64,000 nucleotides of DNA from an uncultured Porphyromonadaceae bacterium. Lineage in GTDB: Bacteria > Bacteroidota > Bacteroidia > Bacteroidales > Coprobacteraceae. Under the pieces are notes generated by a model. The model saw nothing but the letters and a program-made list of their open reading frames with translations. It was not told the DNA's origin and made no database searches. The stretch lies in contig URAV01000001.1 of NCBI GenBank assembly GCA_900545915.1, forward strand, positions 1 through 64,000, written 5' to 3'. Every line of letters begins with the position of its first letter. The stretch's first letter is position 1. The translations under genes were made by a program, and so were the position numbers. Below are positions 50,884-61,399 of this stretch, one piece after another.

Positions 50884-51996
50884 ATGAAAAAATTTTCCAT
50901 AACATTATTCATCATAACTTTGTCAAGTTCTTTTCTCATTCCATATACCATGTATGGAAAAAAATTAATCGACAAAAAGGCAACAAAAGAAAGTAGAACG
51001 CTATACAAGAATTTAGCAAAAAGCTCAACCAAACAAATTCTTTTCGGACATCAGGACGATCTCGCTTACGGTTTCGGATGGAAATATATTCCGGGAGAAT
51101 CCGATGTAAAAAGAGTATCCGGTTATTATCCTGCTGTCATAGGACATGATATAGGTCATATCGGAAATAAAGTTAATATAGACACGGTTTCTTTCGATTT
51201 AATTCGTAAATCTATTATCGAAACTTATTGCCGCGGAGGTGTAAACACTGTTAGCTGGCATGCTCAAGATCCGGTACTTGGGGGCGATTCTTGGAGTAAC
51301 AGAGATAGCTGCGTATCGACAGTTGCCGATATACTGCCAGGAGCTCCCCATCATGCAGAATGGTGTAGAAAACTAGACCTCGCAGCGGAATTTTTCAAAA
51401 GTCTCAAAGCGCCGGACGGTACAATCGTCCCTATACTATTCCGTCCCTTTCATGAAATGAACGGAGACTGGTTTTGGTGGGGACGTAAACACTGCTCTCC
51501 TGAAGAATACAAACAACTATTTCGCTTCACAGTCAACTATTTGATAAAAAATAAAAAAGTACATAATCTCATTATTACATACTCACCTAACGGTGTAAGT
51601 TCTGAAGAGGAATTCATGGAACGTTATCCCGGTAATGAATATGTCGATATCATCGGCTTTGATTTTTATCAAATCGGTAAAGAAGGACTAAAGCGGTATC
51701 GTAAAGAAATGAACAGGAATCTTAAGATTCTTACCGATGTTGCAAAAAAAACAGGAAAAATAGCAGCTCTGACAGAAACCGGATTCGAGCAGATTCCTAT
51801 TCCCGCATGGTGGACACAAGTTTTGTATCCTTTAATAGAGCCCTACCCCATAGCTTACGTCTTACTTTGGAGAAATGGTCGCCCCGATCACTATTACGTG
51901 CCATTTCCGGGACAGATAAGTTCTCCTGATTTTATCAAATTTTGCAAACTCCCACGTATAAAATTACAAACAAATGACTTGAACTTATACCAATAA
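50884..51996 (+). CDS. GH26 beta-mannanase (first)
   Basis: 370 residues with an Sec signal peptide. GH26 catalytic residues are clear: the acid/base Glu in FRPFHEMNGDWFWWG near residue 200 and the nucleophile Glu in AALTETGFEQ near 300. ILFGHQDDLAYGFGW and SWHAQDP are also GH26 hallmarks. It hydrolyses beta-1,4-mannosidic bonds in mannan, glucomannan or galactomannan, either endo or releasing mannobiose. It heads the long operon and is followed by GH5 after 10 bp. Lipid anchoring is not evident, so it is periplasmic or secreted. Confidence 0.93.
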   Translation: MKKFSITLFIITLSSSFLIPYTMYGKKLIDKKATKESRTLYKNLAKSSTKQILFGHQDDLAYGFGWKYIPGESDVKRVSGYYPAVIGHDIGHIGNKVNIDTVSFDLIRKSIIETYCRGGVNTVSWHAQDPVLGGDSWSNRDSCVSTVADILPGAPHHAEWCRKLDLAAEFFKSLKAPDGTIVPILFRPFHEMNGDWFWWGRKHCSPEEYKQLFRFTVNYLIKNKKVHNLIITYSPNGVSSEEEFMERYPGNEYVDIIGFDFYQIGKEGLKRYRKEMNRNLKILTDVAKKTGKIAALTETGFEQIPIPAWWTQVLYPLIEPYPIAYVLLWRNGRPDHYYVPFPGQISSPDFIKFCKLPRIKLQTNDLNLYQ

Positions 51997-52006
51997 ATAT
52001 TACAAT

Positions 52007-53788
52007 ATGAAACATAAACACTTTCCAATAATAATTTTAGCCATATTACTACACAGTTTTTCTCAAGTTTACGGAGAAGAAAACGAAGTAAATTTTATCG
52101 AAGTTTCATGCAACAGACTTAGTGACGGAGGAAATACATTTTACATTAACGGTGCAAATTGTACTTATGACGGTAGGCTGAATCGATGGAATAATAATTT
52201 GATTGAAGAATGGTTCAAATTAGCAGCAGAAAACGGTATGAACTGTGTACGGATTTTCGCTTGTGGCGAAAGTACAAGTAAAAACGATACTATCAAAGAA
52301 AATGGACGTGTTTATCAAACCGGTCCGGGAGAATGGTATGAACCGGCATTCAAATCGACCGATTATGCGCTTTACTGTGCACGAAAATACAATGTCCGTA
52401 TTGTATTTTCTTTGCTCACCCATACCCAAAGTAGCCAACGATATTCTACATGGGCGGGATTAAATGATGAAGGAGATTTCTGGAATAACGAAACTTGCAA
52501 AACTTATTATAAAAATTATGTCCGTTACTTAATAAACCGAGTAAATACATACACAGGAATAGCCTATAAGGATGATCCTTATATTTTAGCATGGGAACCA
52601 GGAAATGAAATCGATATTTCTACCAAAAAAAATGGCTCGGCCGTTGATCGCACAATTTTAGACAACTGGATATGGGAGATGGCCGGATACATTAAATCTA
52701 TAGCTCCGAATCATCTGATATGTTCCGGAACACAAGGAGGATACGAATTAAGGACCAATGGAGAAAAATGGAGAAAAACTCATTCGGACGACCGTATCGA
52801 TATATGCAGTTTCCACAATTATCCTCTCGAATCACAGCCAAACCAAACACGAGACATCACCGAACCTGTAATTCTACGAGCCATAAGTATTGCGAAAAGT
52901 TTAGGTAAGCCCGTATTTATGGGAGAATATGGTATAAGTGACAAAAAATCATCCTCTTTAGGAAACTGTTCTACAGAGGAGAAAGAAGTATGGTTTCGCT
53001 GGTTCGGAGAATATGCAACAAAATTTGATCTGGACGGACAAATGTTCTGGTGTTGGTATAGACCAGACAGGCCAGATATACAAGGTAACGGAGGTGGAAG
53101 CGGCATAAATCCTGTAGCAAGCGAGCACCAAGAGTTAAGAAACATCATAAAAAATGTTTCAGAAAGTCTTGCTGCCAAAAGTGGTGCACCAATCATCTCC
53201 AACATCATACCCAAAGAATTCTCTAATTTCAAAGTTACAGCTAACGGGAATAACACAAAAATACAATGGGAAACTCCTACTTACAATACAGGTGGATCGG
53301 TATCCCAACAACGAGCACCTTTACAGTTCGAATTAAGATACGATAACACCGGGGAATCTTGCACATGGGGAGAAATGCGATACATTAAATATTTTACCAT
53401 TGATGATGTTTCTAAAACAGAAATCGCGTTTAACGACATCGAATCCGACGGAGTAACTCCAAATCACTATTATTTACGTTTCAGAGACAATAGGGAAAAT
53501 GTATGGTCATCTCTTTCTAATCGTGTAATCTGTACCAGTCCCCAATATACGGGAATAGAAAGCACAAACATCAAGGAGCTGTATCAAGTTAATCTACACA
53601 ACAGCACTTTAAGGATAAATGCCGGTAAAAAAAATATAAGATGTACAGTATTCAGTATTACCGGTCAACCGATAATGAAATTCCAAACTTCCGGATGCAG
53701 CTCCTACCCTATATCATATCAAGGAGTTTTATTAGTTGTTTTAGACACTCCTGAAGGACGCCTAACTTATAAATTCACAAACCCTTAA
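52007..53788 (+). CDS. GH5 endo-beta-mannanase with C-terminal sorting-like domain
   Basis: 593 residues. Signal peptide to about residue 23, GH5 barrel to about 390 with acid/base in AWEPGNEIDIS and nucleophile in PVFMGEYGIS; FWCWYRPD follows. This is the GH5_7 mannanase style. Residues 395-505 form a fibronectin III-like domain. The last 75 residues (CTVFSITGQPIMKFQTS ... GRLTYKF) resemble a type A T9SS sorting domain, predicting export and surface attachment. It acts with the GH26 enzymes on mannan chains. Confidence 0.88.
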   Translation: MKHKHFPIIILAILLHSFSQVYGEENEVNFIEVSCNRLSDGGNTFYINGANCTYDGRLNRWNNNLIEEWFKLAAENGMNCVRIFACGESTSKNDTIKENGRVYQTGPGEWYEPAFKSTDYALYCARKYNVRIVFSLLTHTQSSQRYSTWAGLNDEGDFWNNETCKTYYKNYVRYLINRVNTYTGIAYKDDPYILAWEPGNEIDISTKKNGSAVDRTILDNWIWEMAGYIKSIAPNHLICSGTQGGYELRTNGEKWRKTHSDDRIDICSFHNYPLESQPNQTRDITEPVILRAISIAKSLGKPVFMGEYGISDKKSSSLGNCSTEEKEVWFRWFGEYATKFDLDGQMFWCWYRPDRPDIQGNGGGSGINPVASEHQELRNIIKNVSESLAAKSGAPIISNIIPKEFSNFKVTANGNNTKIQWETPTYNTGGSVSQQRAPLQFELRYDNTGESCTWGEMRYIKYFTIDDVSKTEIAFNDIESDGVTPNHYYLRFRDNRENVWSSLSNRVICTSPQYTGIESTNIKELYQVNLHNSTLRINAGKKNIRCTVFSITGQPIMKFQTSGCSSYPISYQGVLLVVLDTPEGRLTYKFTNP

Positions 53789-53819
53789 TATCTTATATCA
53801 ACATTTAAATTAGACTCTT

Positions 53820-55163
53820 ATGAAAAAGTTAACACTTACTTCTATCGTTTTTTGTCTTGTTTGGTGTTCGACAACCTTGTTTGCCCGCGATATAAATTGT
53901 GCAACAAGTGATGAACTCATTGCCGCCCTATCCGATCTTCAAGATCAAGATAATATTATACTTACCTCAGCAACGACATACATTGTACAAGAAGATGCCA
54001 CTACTGATAATACCACAGGTTCACAAACCATAATCTCATACGAAGATAAAACAATCACTATCAAAGCGGCAGAAAACCTGACTATAAAACCTACAATAAA
54101 AGGCTTATCTCTTGCCGTAACAGCTACGACAAGCGTAGGAATCACATTTGAAAACGTTATACTACAAGCTGCTATTTACAAATACGATCTCACTACGCAA
54201 CTTGCATGGTACACCGATCATTTATTTGATCTTGGGAAAAGTTCTACTACAGCATTAGGGAATGTTATTTTTCGAAATTGTGAAATACGGAATTACGGGC
54301 AAACTATAATTAAAGCAAACAATATGCCGAACGGTCCAATATCCGGAGGCACTTTCCTGATCACTGGATGTACAATCGCAGACATCAATAACAACGGACT
54401 GGCCGGTGGTGATGCTCTAATGAACATGAACAAGCTGCTTTTTAATTCCATAACTATAACAAATAGTACGGTATATAATTTAAAAACAGGATTTTATCGA
54501 CAAAATGGAAGTGTCAGTGACTTGTCATCAACGTTTTCTATGACAAACTGTACTTTCAACAAGTTCTGCGGGTGCAAATCTTCCGGGACAAAATCCTATT
54601 TTCTATATACGAATAACGGTAATGCTGAATCATCGATCGATATCGAAGATAACATCTTTGCTAACATAAGAAACTCAGAAGGCATAGATATCTTGTTTTA
54701 CCAAATCGACGGTTCGGCATTAGGATCTTTGGTTATAGCGAATAACAATATTTTTAACTGTAGCGATGACAATATATCAACTAAATACAGCACAAAAAAC
54801 GCGACAATCGAAAATATCGAACCCGCATTTGATCCGCAATTCGACAATGCAGACAAAGGAAGCTTTTATTTGATGAACCGAGAACTTGCCGATTATGAGA
54901 TCGGAGACCCTAAATGGATCAATATTCCGACAAGTATCAAACCTATTCAAACAGAAACAATAAATATCATAACTAAAACAAATAAAATTTACATCAAGTC
55001 TTGCACTCCGGTCAATTATGCAATATATACCATAGACGGTCGTTTAATATCTATTTCCGACACAGCCGCATTGTCAGCAGAAATAAGATTGACTTCGGGA
55101 GCATATATTGTCAAAACATGGAGTAAAACAACCGATATCCATACAAAAAAAATTATCCTGTAA
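53820..55163 (+). CDS. Secreted beta-helix protein (DUF4957/DUF5123-like)
   Basis: 447 residues. Signal peptide to FARDINC; right-handed beta-helix repeats through the middle (IIFRNCEIRNYG..., FLITGCTIADINNN, ITNSTVYNLKTG, FSMTNCTFNKFCG) as in DUF5123 proteins. The C-terminus (YAIYTIDGRLISI ... GAYIVKTWSK) is a T9SS type A-like sorting domain. No catalytic residues can be assigned. In such loci it may bind or cut polysaccharide at the cell surface. It lies between GH5 and SusC in the same operon. Confidence 0.75.
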   Translation: MKKLTLTSIVFCLVWCSTTLFARDINCATSDELIAALSDLQDQDNIILTSATTYIVQEDATTDNTTGSQTIISYEDKTITIKAAENLTIKPTIKGLSLAVTATTSVGITFENVILQAAIYKYDLTTQLAWYTDHLFDLGKSSTTALGNVIFRNCEIRNYGQTIIKANNMPNGPISGGTFLITGCTIADINNNGLAGGDALMNMNKLLFNSITITNSTVYNLKTGFYRQNGSVSDLSSTFSMTNCTFNKFCGCKSSGTKSYFLYTNNGNAESSIDIEDNIFANIRNSEGIDILFYQIDGSALGSLVIANNNIFNCSDDNISTKYSTKNATIENIEPAFDPQFDNADKGSFYLMNRELADYEIGDPKWINIPTSIKPIQTETINIITKTNKIYIKSCTPVNYAIYTIDGRLISISDTAALSAEIRLTSGAYIVKTWSKTTDIHTKKIIL

Positions 55164-55203
55164 TTGAATATAAAACAGTCGTATAAAAAGATTTACAAAA
55201 TCC

Positions 55204-58200
55204 ATGAAAAGAATAAAATCATTATTAATACTCTGCCTTTTCTCTCTTCAGATTATAGCTCAAGAAACAGTTACGTTGAAAGGAGTAATTACGGCAGCAT
55301 CCGACGGATCCCCTATCATAGGGGCATCCGTTATCATAAAAGGTGAAACAAAAGGAACGATCTCCGATATAGATGGAAATTTTACTTTACCGAATGTCAA
55401 ATTAGGCTCAACTCTAAAGGTTACTTATATCGGCATGAATCCCATTACGATTAAAGTAACTTCTGCAAACCTAAAAATCAAAATGGAAAGTTCCGCTACA
55501 GAACTGAACGAAATCGTTACAATCGGTTATGGAAGTGTACGAAAAAGTGACTTGACGGGTTCTGTATCATCCGTAAAAGGAGAAAATCTCATAAAAACAG
55601 CTCTAACATCTTTTGACCAAGGACTACAAGGGCGCATTGCCGGAGTAGAAGTCGTGCAAGCCGATGCGACTCCGGGAGGTGCATCTTACATACAAATTCG
55701 TGGTGTAAGTACAATGATGGGATCAACCGAGCCTCTTTATGTAATCGATGGTATCCCTTTCAATATACAAAGTAATCTTTCAACAACATCTATTGCAGGA
55801 GGTTCAGATACTAACCCTCTCGCATCTATCTCTCCTTCTGATATAGAATCTATAGAAATCCTGAAAGATGCTTCGGCAACAGCTATATATGGATCACAAG
55901 GGGCAAACGGGGTAGTCCTAATTCAAACCAAACAAGGACGTGCCGGAAAAGCAAAAATATCATTTACCACAAACCAATCGGTAGCCGTACTATCGAAAAA
56001 GATTCCGGTACTTAACGCACGTCAATATGCGGAATACAAAAATGAAGCTTATGCAAACAACTCTCCGTCAAGTCCTCAGACAAGCTGGGACTATCCACTC
56101 TACCCGTTAGAATCCTCAACAAAAATGTCCCCCGAAGAATTAGAAAGACTAGTTGGTGATGGCATCGACTGGCAAGATGAAATATATCATCCCGCACATA
56201 CCCAGGAATATCAATTATCGGTTACCGGCGGAGTAGAAAAACATAAATACGCCTTTATGTTGGGATATCTCGATCAAAATGGTATCCTAAAAAATACCGC
56301 TTATCAACGTATCAGCGCCAGACTAAATACAGATTCTCAATTACGTTCTTGGTTAAAAATGTCTTTTAACGGATCATTTTCCAGTTCAACAAACAAATTA
56401 GTCAAAACAAACTCCAATGACGGCAGTTCAAAAGCAGGAGGTGTCGTACGCAAAGCGTTAACATATTCTCCTATTCCTCCTCTGGTGAAAGATGAAAATG
56501 GCAATATCATAGATTACTATCAAGGAAATCCGGCAGATATCGATACGGAAGATCCTTCTTATGAAAATAATTGGGGATCTACTCCATTACGTTTTTTAGA
56601 AGAAGCGACTATCTCCCAAGGGATGACAACTTTCAGCGGAAATGTTCAATTCAAGGCAACGATTATTAAAGGTCTTGAGTTTAGTACTCGGCTTGGAGGA
56701 ACTTATTACGAAAAAAAGAATGACAACTATTTTCCCCGGACTTTAAGTGAAGGAGTTTCTTATGACGGAATAGCCCAATATGGAGGTCTTTCTTTTTACA
56801 GTTTTATCACTGAAAACTTACTGACTTACCGTCCTAAATTAAAAAATACAGATCATAAACTTGACATCATGTTAGGGATGACATATGAGCAAAGTCGTAA
56901 TAGGTCACTATCGTATGAGGCCTCAGGATTTGCAGATGATTTTTTAACTTTCTGGGCAGTAAATTCAGCAACAATAACAAAACCGATTACAGTAAACAGC
57001 AGCTTATGGGCCATAGAGTCATTTTTCGGACGGGCAAACTATAATTTCAAAGATCGCTACCTTTTTACTTATACAATACGATCTGACGGATCTACCAAAT
57101 TTGCACGGAATCACAAATGGGCAACATTCCAGTCCGGAGCTTTTGCATGGCGCATTGAACAGGAACCGTTTATGGAATCATGTCGATCATGGCTCGAATC
57201 ATTAAAATTACGGTTAAGTTATGGAGAGTCAGGAAATCAAGGATTATCAGCTTATCAATCTCTTTCCATCGTAAAACCGACAACTTCAACAATCGGTAAC
57301 TCTATAGGAAATGCCTATTTGGAAACGCAACAAGAAAACCCCAACCTCAAATGGGAAACTACCGCTCAATATAATATCGGAGTTGACTTTAATCTTTTCA
57401 ACAGTATTATAGACGGCAGTCTGAATATCTATCGAAAAGACACACGAAACCTGCTTCAAAGCGTAACTATGGCTCCAAGCACAGGTTATACCAGCAGAAC
57501 TCTAAATTCAGGAAAAGTCCGAAATCAGGGAATAGAAATAGACCTGAATATACGACCGGTCAAGACTCAAAACTTTACATGGCTCATAAACCTTAATTGG
57601 TACACAAATAAGAATAAAATACTCGACTTAGGACCTGTAGAAGAACAATTTTCACCGAAATTAGGTAGTGCATACGGTCTGAATGTACAACCATTTATTC
57701 AGAAAGTAGGATATCCGATCGGAGCCATATACGGATATGTGTTTGATGGTATCGTTCAGAATGAAAGTGATGCTGACCTACACACATATACCGATGAAAG
57801 CGGAAATATAATCAGACCAAATGTCGGTGATCCTAAATTTAAAGACATATCAGGACCGAACGGACATCCAGACGGCAAAATAGATGAAAACGATCAAACA
57901 ATTATCGGAGATACCAACCCAGATTTTTTCTTCGGGTTCAACAACACATTTACCTATAAAAATTTCGATTTTGGAGTCTTTGTGTCAGGCGTTGTCGGAG
58001 GAGACATAATCAATACAACTTTTATGATGCCGATGAAATTAAGTGCAGAAGGAAACATTCCGGTATTCCTTTACAAGGATGCATGGAGAGGAGATGGGAC
58101 AAGTAATAGTTACCGCATTATTAAAAGTGCAAATGCCGATCCTCAAAAGTTTTCGGCTCAATATCTCGATACACGGACACATGTACGCATAAAAAACATC

Positions 58201-58416
58201 AGTGCCGCGTATACTTTCGATTCAAAAAAGATCAAGAAGATAGGACTCTCCTCTCTAAGAATCGGTGTAAATATTGTCAATCCGTTTACATTTACCAAAT
58301 ACAAAGGATATGATCCGGAGGTAAGTGCCTCTACCAACGCAATCTCTCGAGGAGTAGATATGGGTAACTACCCACAAGCTCGGACTTATTCTTTTAATCT
58401 CAATTGTACATTTTAA
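55204..58416 (+). CDS. SusC/RagA TonB-linked outer-membrane transporter
   Basis: 1070 residues. Signal peptide MKRIKSLLILCLFSLQIIAQ, carboxypeptidase-regulatory-like domain (ETVTLKGVITAASDGSPIIGAS) at 22-95, TonB box region LNEIVTIGYGSVRKSDLTGSVS, plug domain with IQIRGVSTMMGSTEPLYVIDGIPF and ILKDASATAIYGSQGANGVVLIQT, then a barrel to the C-terminal FNLNCTF. It imports oligosaccharides bound by the SusD lid encoded 12 bp downstream. Neighbouring enzymes make mannan-type oligosaccharides the likely cargo. Confidence 0.97.
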   Translation: MKRIKSLLILCLFSLQIIAQETVTLKGVITAASDGSPIIGASVIIKGETKGTISDIDGNFTLPNVKLGSTLKVTYIGMNPITIKVTSANLKIKMESSATELNEIVTIGYGSVRKSDLTGSVSSVKGENLIKTALTSFDQGLQGRIAGVEVVQADATPGGASYIQIRGVSTMMGSTEPLYVIDGIPFNIQSNLSTTSIAGGSDTNPLASISPSDIESIEILKDASATAIYGSQGANGVVLIQTKQGRAGKAKISFTTNQSVAVLSKKIPVLNARQYAEYKNEAYANNSPSSPQTSWDYPLYPLESSTKMSPEELERLVGDGIDWQDEIYHPAHTQEYQLSVTGGVEKHKYAFMLGYLDQNGILKNTAYQRISARLNTDSQLRSWLKMSFNGSFSSSTNKLVKTNSNDGSSKAGGVVRKALTYSPIPPLVKDENGNIIDYYQGNPADIDTEDPSYENNWGSTPLRFLEEATISQGMTTFSGNVQFKATIIKGLEFSTRLGGTYYEKKNDNYFPRTLSEGVSYDGIAQYGGLSFYSFITENLLTYRPKLKNTDHKLDIMLGMTYEQSRNRSLSYEASGFADDFLTFWAVNSATITKPITVNSSLWAIESFFGRANYNFKDRYLFTYTIRSDGSTKFARNHKWATFQSGAFAWRIEQEPFMESCRSWLESLKLRLSYGESGNQGLSAYQSLSIVKPTTSTIGNSIGNAYLETQQENPNLKWETTAQYNIGVDFNLFNSIIDGSLNIYRKDTRNLLQSVTMAPSTGYTSRTLNSGKVRNQGIEIDLNIRPVKTQNFTWLINLNWYTNKNKILDLGPVEEQFSPKLGSAYGLNVQPFIQKVGYPIGAIYGYVFDGIVQNESDADLHTYTDESGNIIRPNVGDPKFKDISGPNGHPDGKIDENDQTIIGDTNPDFFFGFNNTFTYKNFDFGVFVSGVVGGDIINTTFMMPMKLSAEGNIPVFLYKDAWRGDGTSNSYRIIKSANADPQKFSAQYLDTRTHVRIKNISAAYTFDSKKIKKIGLSSLRIGVNIVNPFTFTKYKGYDPEVSASTNAISRGVDMGNYPQARTYSFNLNCTF

Positions 58417-58428
58417 TACTCAACTACA

Positions 58429-60171
58429 ATGAAATTATCAAAAATATTATTAGGAATCTGTTTCGTAATAGTCGGACAATTTTTCTCTTCTTGTTCCCTT
58501 GACGAAACACCATATACCTCATTACCCATGTCCGACTATTTCCAAACTCCCGAAAATTTCGGTTTTTATTTGGATGGAGTTTACAGCCAAATGTGTGTTG
58601 ACAGAACATGGGGAGGCGCAGCAATAGCATGTATGCTCTATGATGACGACGATACACAAGCCGGACGTTCTTATCGCCCCGGAATTGATGGTTTTTACAA
58701 CTTTACCACCCGTGCAGCCGACACATGGAAAGGTTTTTTTAATATTGTACAACAAGCCAATATGTTTCTTTACGAACTATCTGAAAAAGGGCACGAAATC
58801 CTCTCTCCCGAGATACATGATCGCTATAAAGGAGAAGCGTTATTTTTAAGAGCTTATGCTTATCTCGAACTTGCCCGCCGTTTCGGAGGGTTGCCTTACC
58901 GGGATGGTCCATATCTCGATGGGATTTCAAGTCCCGACTGCGCCCGTATTCCACAAACAGAAGTTTATAAAAATGTTGCTAAAGATTTTCTTGAAGCCTC
59001 AACCCTTTTACCGACATCCTATAATACAGGATACACCTCTACCGATCGAGGACGTCCAACTCGTCAAGCAGCTTGGGGAATGTACATGCGAACAAATTTG
59101 CATCTTGCCGGAGCAGAAGGTTACGGATCATTATCTAAAACTCCTGATGCTGCAAAAGCCGAACAATGCTATCGCAATGTTATAGAAGCGGGTGACAGTA
59201 TTTTAAAATATGCCAACACCATAGACTTTCCTGCTTTAGAAAAGAATTATATGGCTCCTTTCGATACAAAAAATCAAAATAATTGCAATGAAATACTCTT
59301 CTCTGCCCAACTTCTTACCAATTTCGCAGGACGAGGCGTAGAAATTGCCTTTACTTGTTGTCCCCCGGGATCGGATTTATGTGGCAGCGCAGACAATGGC
59401 GGAGGAGAAGTGACCCTAAGATGGGATTTTATCGGAAAAAAATTTTATAAAAACGACAAACGTATTGAATGGGGTGTTGCTCTTGTCGATTCATTTTATA
59501 ATAACAAATCGAACGAGAAACGCTGGTACTATATTTATAATCCCTATATATTTCCCAATAGCGGCGAACAGAGCGGGACAATTCCTACCCAATATACTTG
59601 TACATCCACAACAAGTGAAGACACATGGCAAAAAAATTATGCTACTCCGAACGTGCCGCAACAAGACGAAACCGGATATGGATTCGATAAAAATATCAAC
59701 CTGAAAAATAGTATTACAGGAGATGCTACTCGACGTGCGACACCCAAAATATATTCGATGAAATATACTGACCCGGAAGCTACAGGCAAGCAAATGAACG
59801 GTTGCGATATTATCTTATTGAGATATGCAGATGTTCTCCTAATGTACGCTGAAGCTCAATGCGAACTGAATAACATCTCAGCAGGAATAGAATACCTTGA
59901 TAAAATCCGGAACAGAGCGGGAATACCTCTGATAGAAAATATATATCCTGGCATAGACCAATACGATTTGAGAGATAGCATCCGCTTGGAGCGCAGAAGG
60001 GAATTATATCTGGAATTTAACCGCCGATGGGATTTAGTACGTTGGGGAGAATTTTCAACGACTATGACAAATGCCAAACGTCCTCGATATACATGGCAGG
60101 ACTTATATCCCATACCTGTTGAGGAAATTTCGGCAAACGGACTCATCAATTCAAACAATCCAGGATGGTAA
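58429..60171 (+). CDS. SusD/RagB glycan-binding lipoprotein
   Basis: 580 residues. Lipobox cysteine in QFFSSCSLDETPYTS near residue 22. The SusD helical TPR scaffold is seen in EALFLRAYAYLELARRFGGLPY and RYADVLLMYAEAQCEL, and the C-terminal LRDSIRLERRRELYLEFNRRWDLVRWGEF and YPIPVEEISANGLI are highly conserved. It lies over the SusC barrel as a lid and captures glycan. It forms a pair with SusC. Confidence 0.97.
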   Translation: MKLSKILLGICFVIVGQFFSSCSLDETPYTSLPMSDYFQTPENFGFYLDGVYSQMCVDRTWGGAAIACMLYDDDDTQAGRSYRPGIDGFYNFTTRAADTWKGFFNIVQQANMFLYELSEKGHEILSPEIHDRYKGEALFLRAYAYLELARRFGGLPYRDGPYLDGISSPDCARIPQTEVYKNVAKDFLEASTLLPTSYNTGYTSTDRGRPTRQAAWGMYMRTNLHLAGAEGYGSLSKTPDAAKAEQCYRNVIEAGDSILKYANTIDFPALEKNYMAPFDTKNQNNCNEILFSAQLLTNFAGRGVEIAFTCCPPGSDLCGSADNGGGEVTLRWDFIGKKFYKNDKRIEWGVALVDSFYNNKSNEKRWYYIYNPYIFPNSGEQSGTIPTQYTCTSTTSEDTWQKNYATPNVPQQDETGYGFDKNINLKNSITGDATRRATPKIYSMKYTDPEATGKQMNGCDIILLRYADVLLMYAEAQCELNNISAGIEYLDKIRNRAGIPLIENIYPGIDQYDLRDSIRLERRRELYLEFNRRWDLVRWGEFSTTMTNAKRPRYTWQDLYPIPVEEISANGLINSNNPGW

Positions 60172-60198
60172 TTATAAACAACAATAAGAAAAATAATT

Positions 60199-61383
60199 AT
60201 GAAAAATATTTTCAATATACTTGCCGCACTTATTTTATCATGGAACTTATGGTCTTGCAAAGAAGATCATGACGAAGTAAATGCTCTCGGTGTTAACGGC
60301 ATAATGAAAGAATATTTATCAAGCAAAATCGATTCTGTCGTTTCAATACAGTTCAGCAGTCTTGCACCCAATAGAGGCATATCCCGTATAGACGTACGCA
60401 ACCCTTACGGACTAACATGGGGAACAGCATATCTAAACAACGGACAAGGTAAAATTACTTTACCCCGTGACTCTTTCGAATTATATGCCCAGAAAAACAG
60501 CGGATCTTATGTTTTATCTTCGACCAACGAAATAATGATTCCCGGAATACATTTCGTTACGCCAGAAGAACCTCGCATGTCCTCTATGACAACGGTTCGC
60601 CTCCAACCCTCAGCAAGCATCGAATTACTCACGGATATAGTTCTGGAAGATGGCCGTGATTCGACAAAGAACGTAGGAACATTAACTACGTCCGATGCTC
60701 CTGTATATTTCAAATTTTCTACAATATCTGCCCAAATCGATAATCCAGACTTCAGTCTTGACGAATTCAAAATCACGCTTTATTCACAAAATGCAGGAGG
60801 TACAGTATGTGAATCACGTCCTTATGACATAAAAGGCGATACTATTATGTTTTTGGGATCTGACTATTCTGCAAACGACAAAGTTTCCTTAAAAATTAAT
60901 TACAAAATGGGAAAATATAGCGATGAAGTAACATCTACCGCATATACGGTTTCTACATGGAAATTCCAAAACGCTTTAAATGAAAGGACACTTTCTCCCA
61001 CAGGAAACACGTATTTTAATCTGGCTAATGGATGGGGAGCAACGGAAAAACCGACCGCACCCCATATCAAATTTAATGGGAACGGTTCTTTTTCAATTTT
61101 TGGGAATTCCGATACAACTGCTGTTGCAGCCAAAATTACCGGATATACATTTGCAAATCAAGAGGTTAAAAAAGCCATTGATAAATTTGAAAAAGCGGAA
61201 AAGGCGGACACGTATAACAATCCTGCCCCAAACACATGTATTGCTATACGCTTTCAATATCTAAACGCAAAAGGAGAACTCATTTCCACATTTGGAGTGT
61301 TACAAATAGTTTCTATCGAAAACATTGGTACGAATAACGAAATTATCACATTTAACTATATATACAAACCGCAAACATACTAA
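60199..61383 (+). CDS. Putative surface glycan-binding lipoprotein (SusE position)
   Basis: 394 residues. Signal with lipobox NLWSCKED (Cys near residue 20). Two to three beta-rich domains, the N-terminal one of about 100 residues (GISRIDVRNPYGLTWGTAYL), then ETRPY/FLGSDYSANDKVSLKINYK, and a C-terminal domain with FNLANGWGATEKPTAPHIKFNGN and aromatic residues suited to sugar binding. No enzyme motif. It occupies the third slot after susC and susD, where surface glycan-binding proteins usually lie. The exact family is not recognised. Confidence 0.7.
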   Translation: MKNIFNILAALILSWNLWSCKEDHDEVNALGVNGIMKEYLSSKIDSVVSIQFSSLAPNRGISRIDVRNPYGLTWGTAYLNNGQGKITLPRDSFELYAQKNSGSYVLSSTNEIMIPGIHFVTPEEPRMSSMTTVRLQPSASIELLTDIVLEDGRDSTKNVGTLTTSDAPVYFKFSTISAQIDNPDFSLDEFKITLYSQNAGGTVCESRPYDIKGDTIMFLGSDYSANDKVSLKINYKMGKYSDEVTSTAYTVSTWKFQNALNERTLSPTGNTYFNLANGWGATEKPTAPHIKFNGNGSFSIFGNSDTTAVAAKITGYTFANQEVKKAIDKFEKAEKADTYNNPAPNTCIAIRFQYLNAKGELISTFGVLQIVSIENIGTNNEIITFNYIYKPQTY

Positions 61384-61399
61384 AAAGAGTGATTATGTT

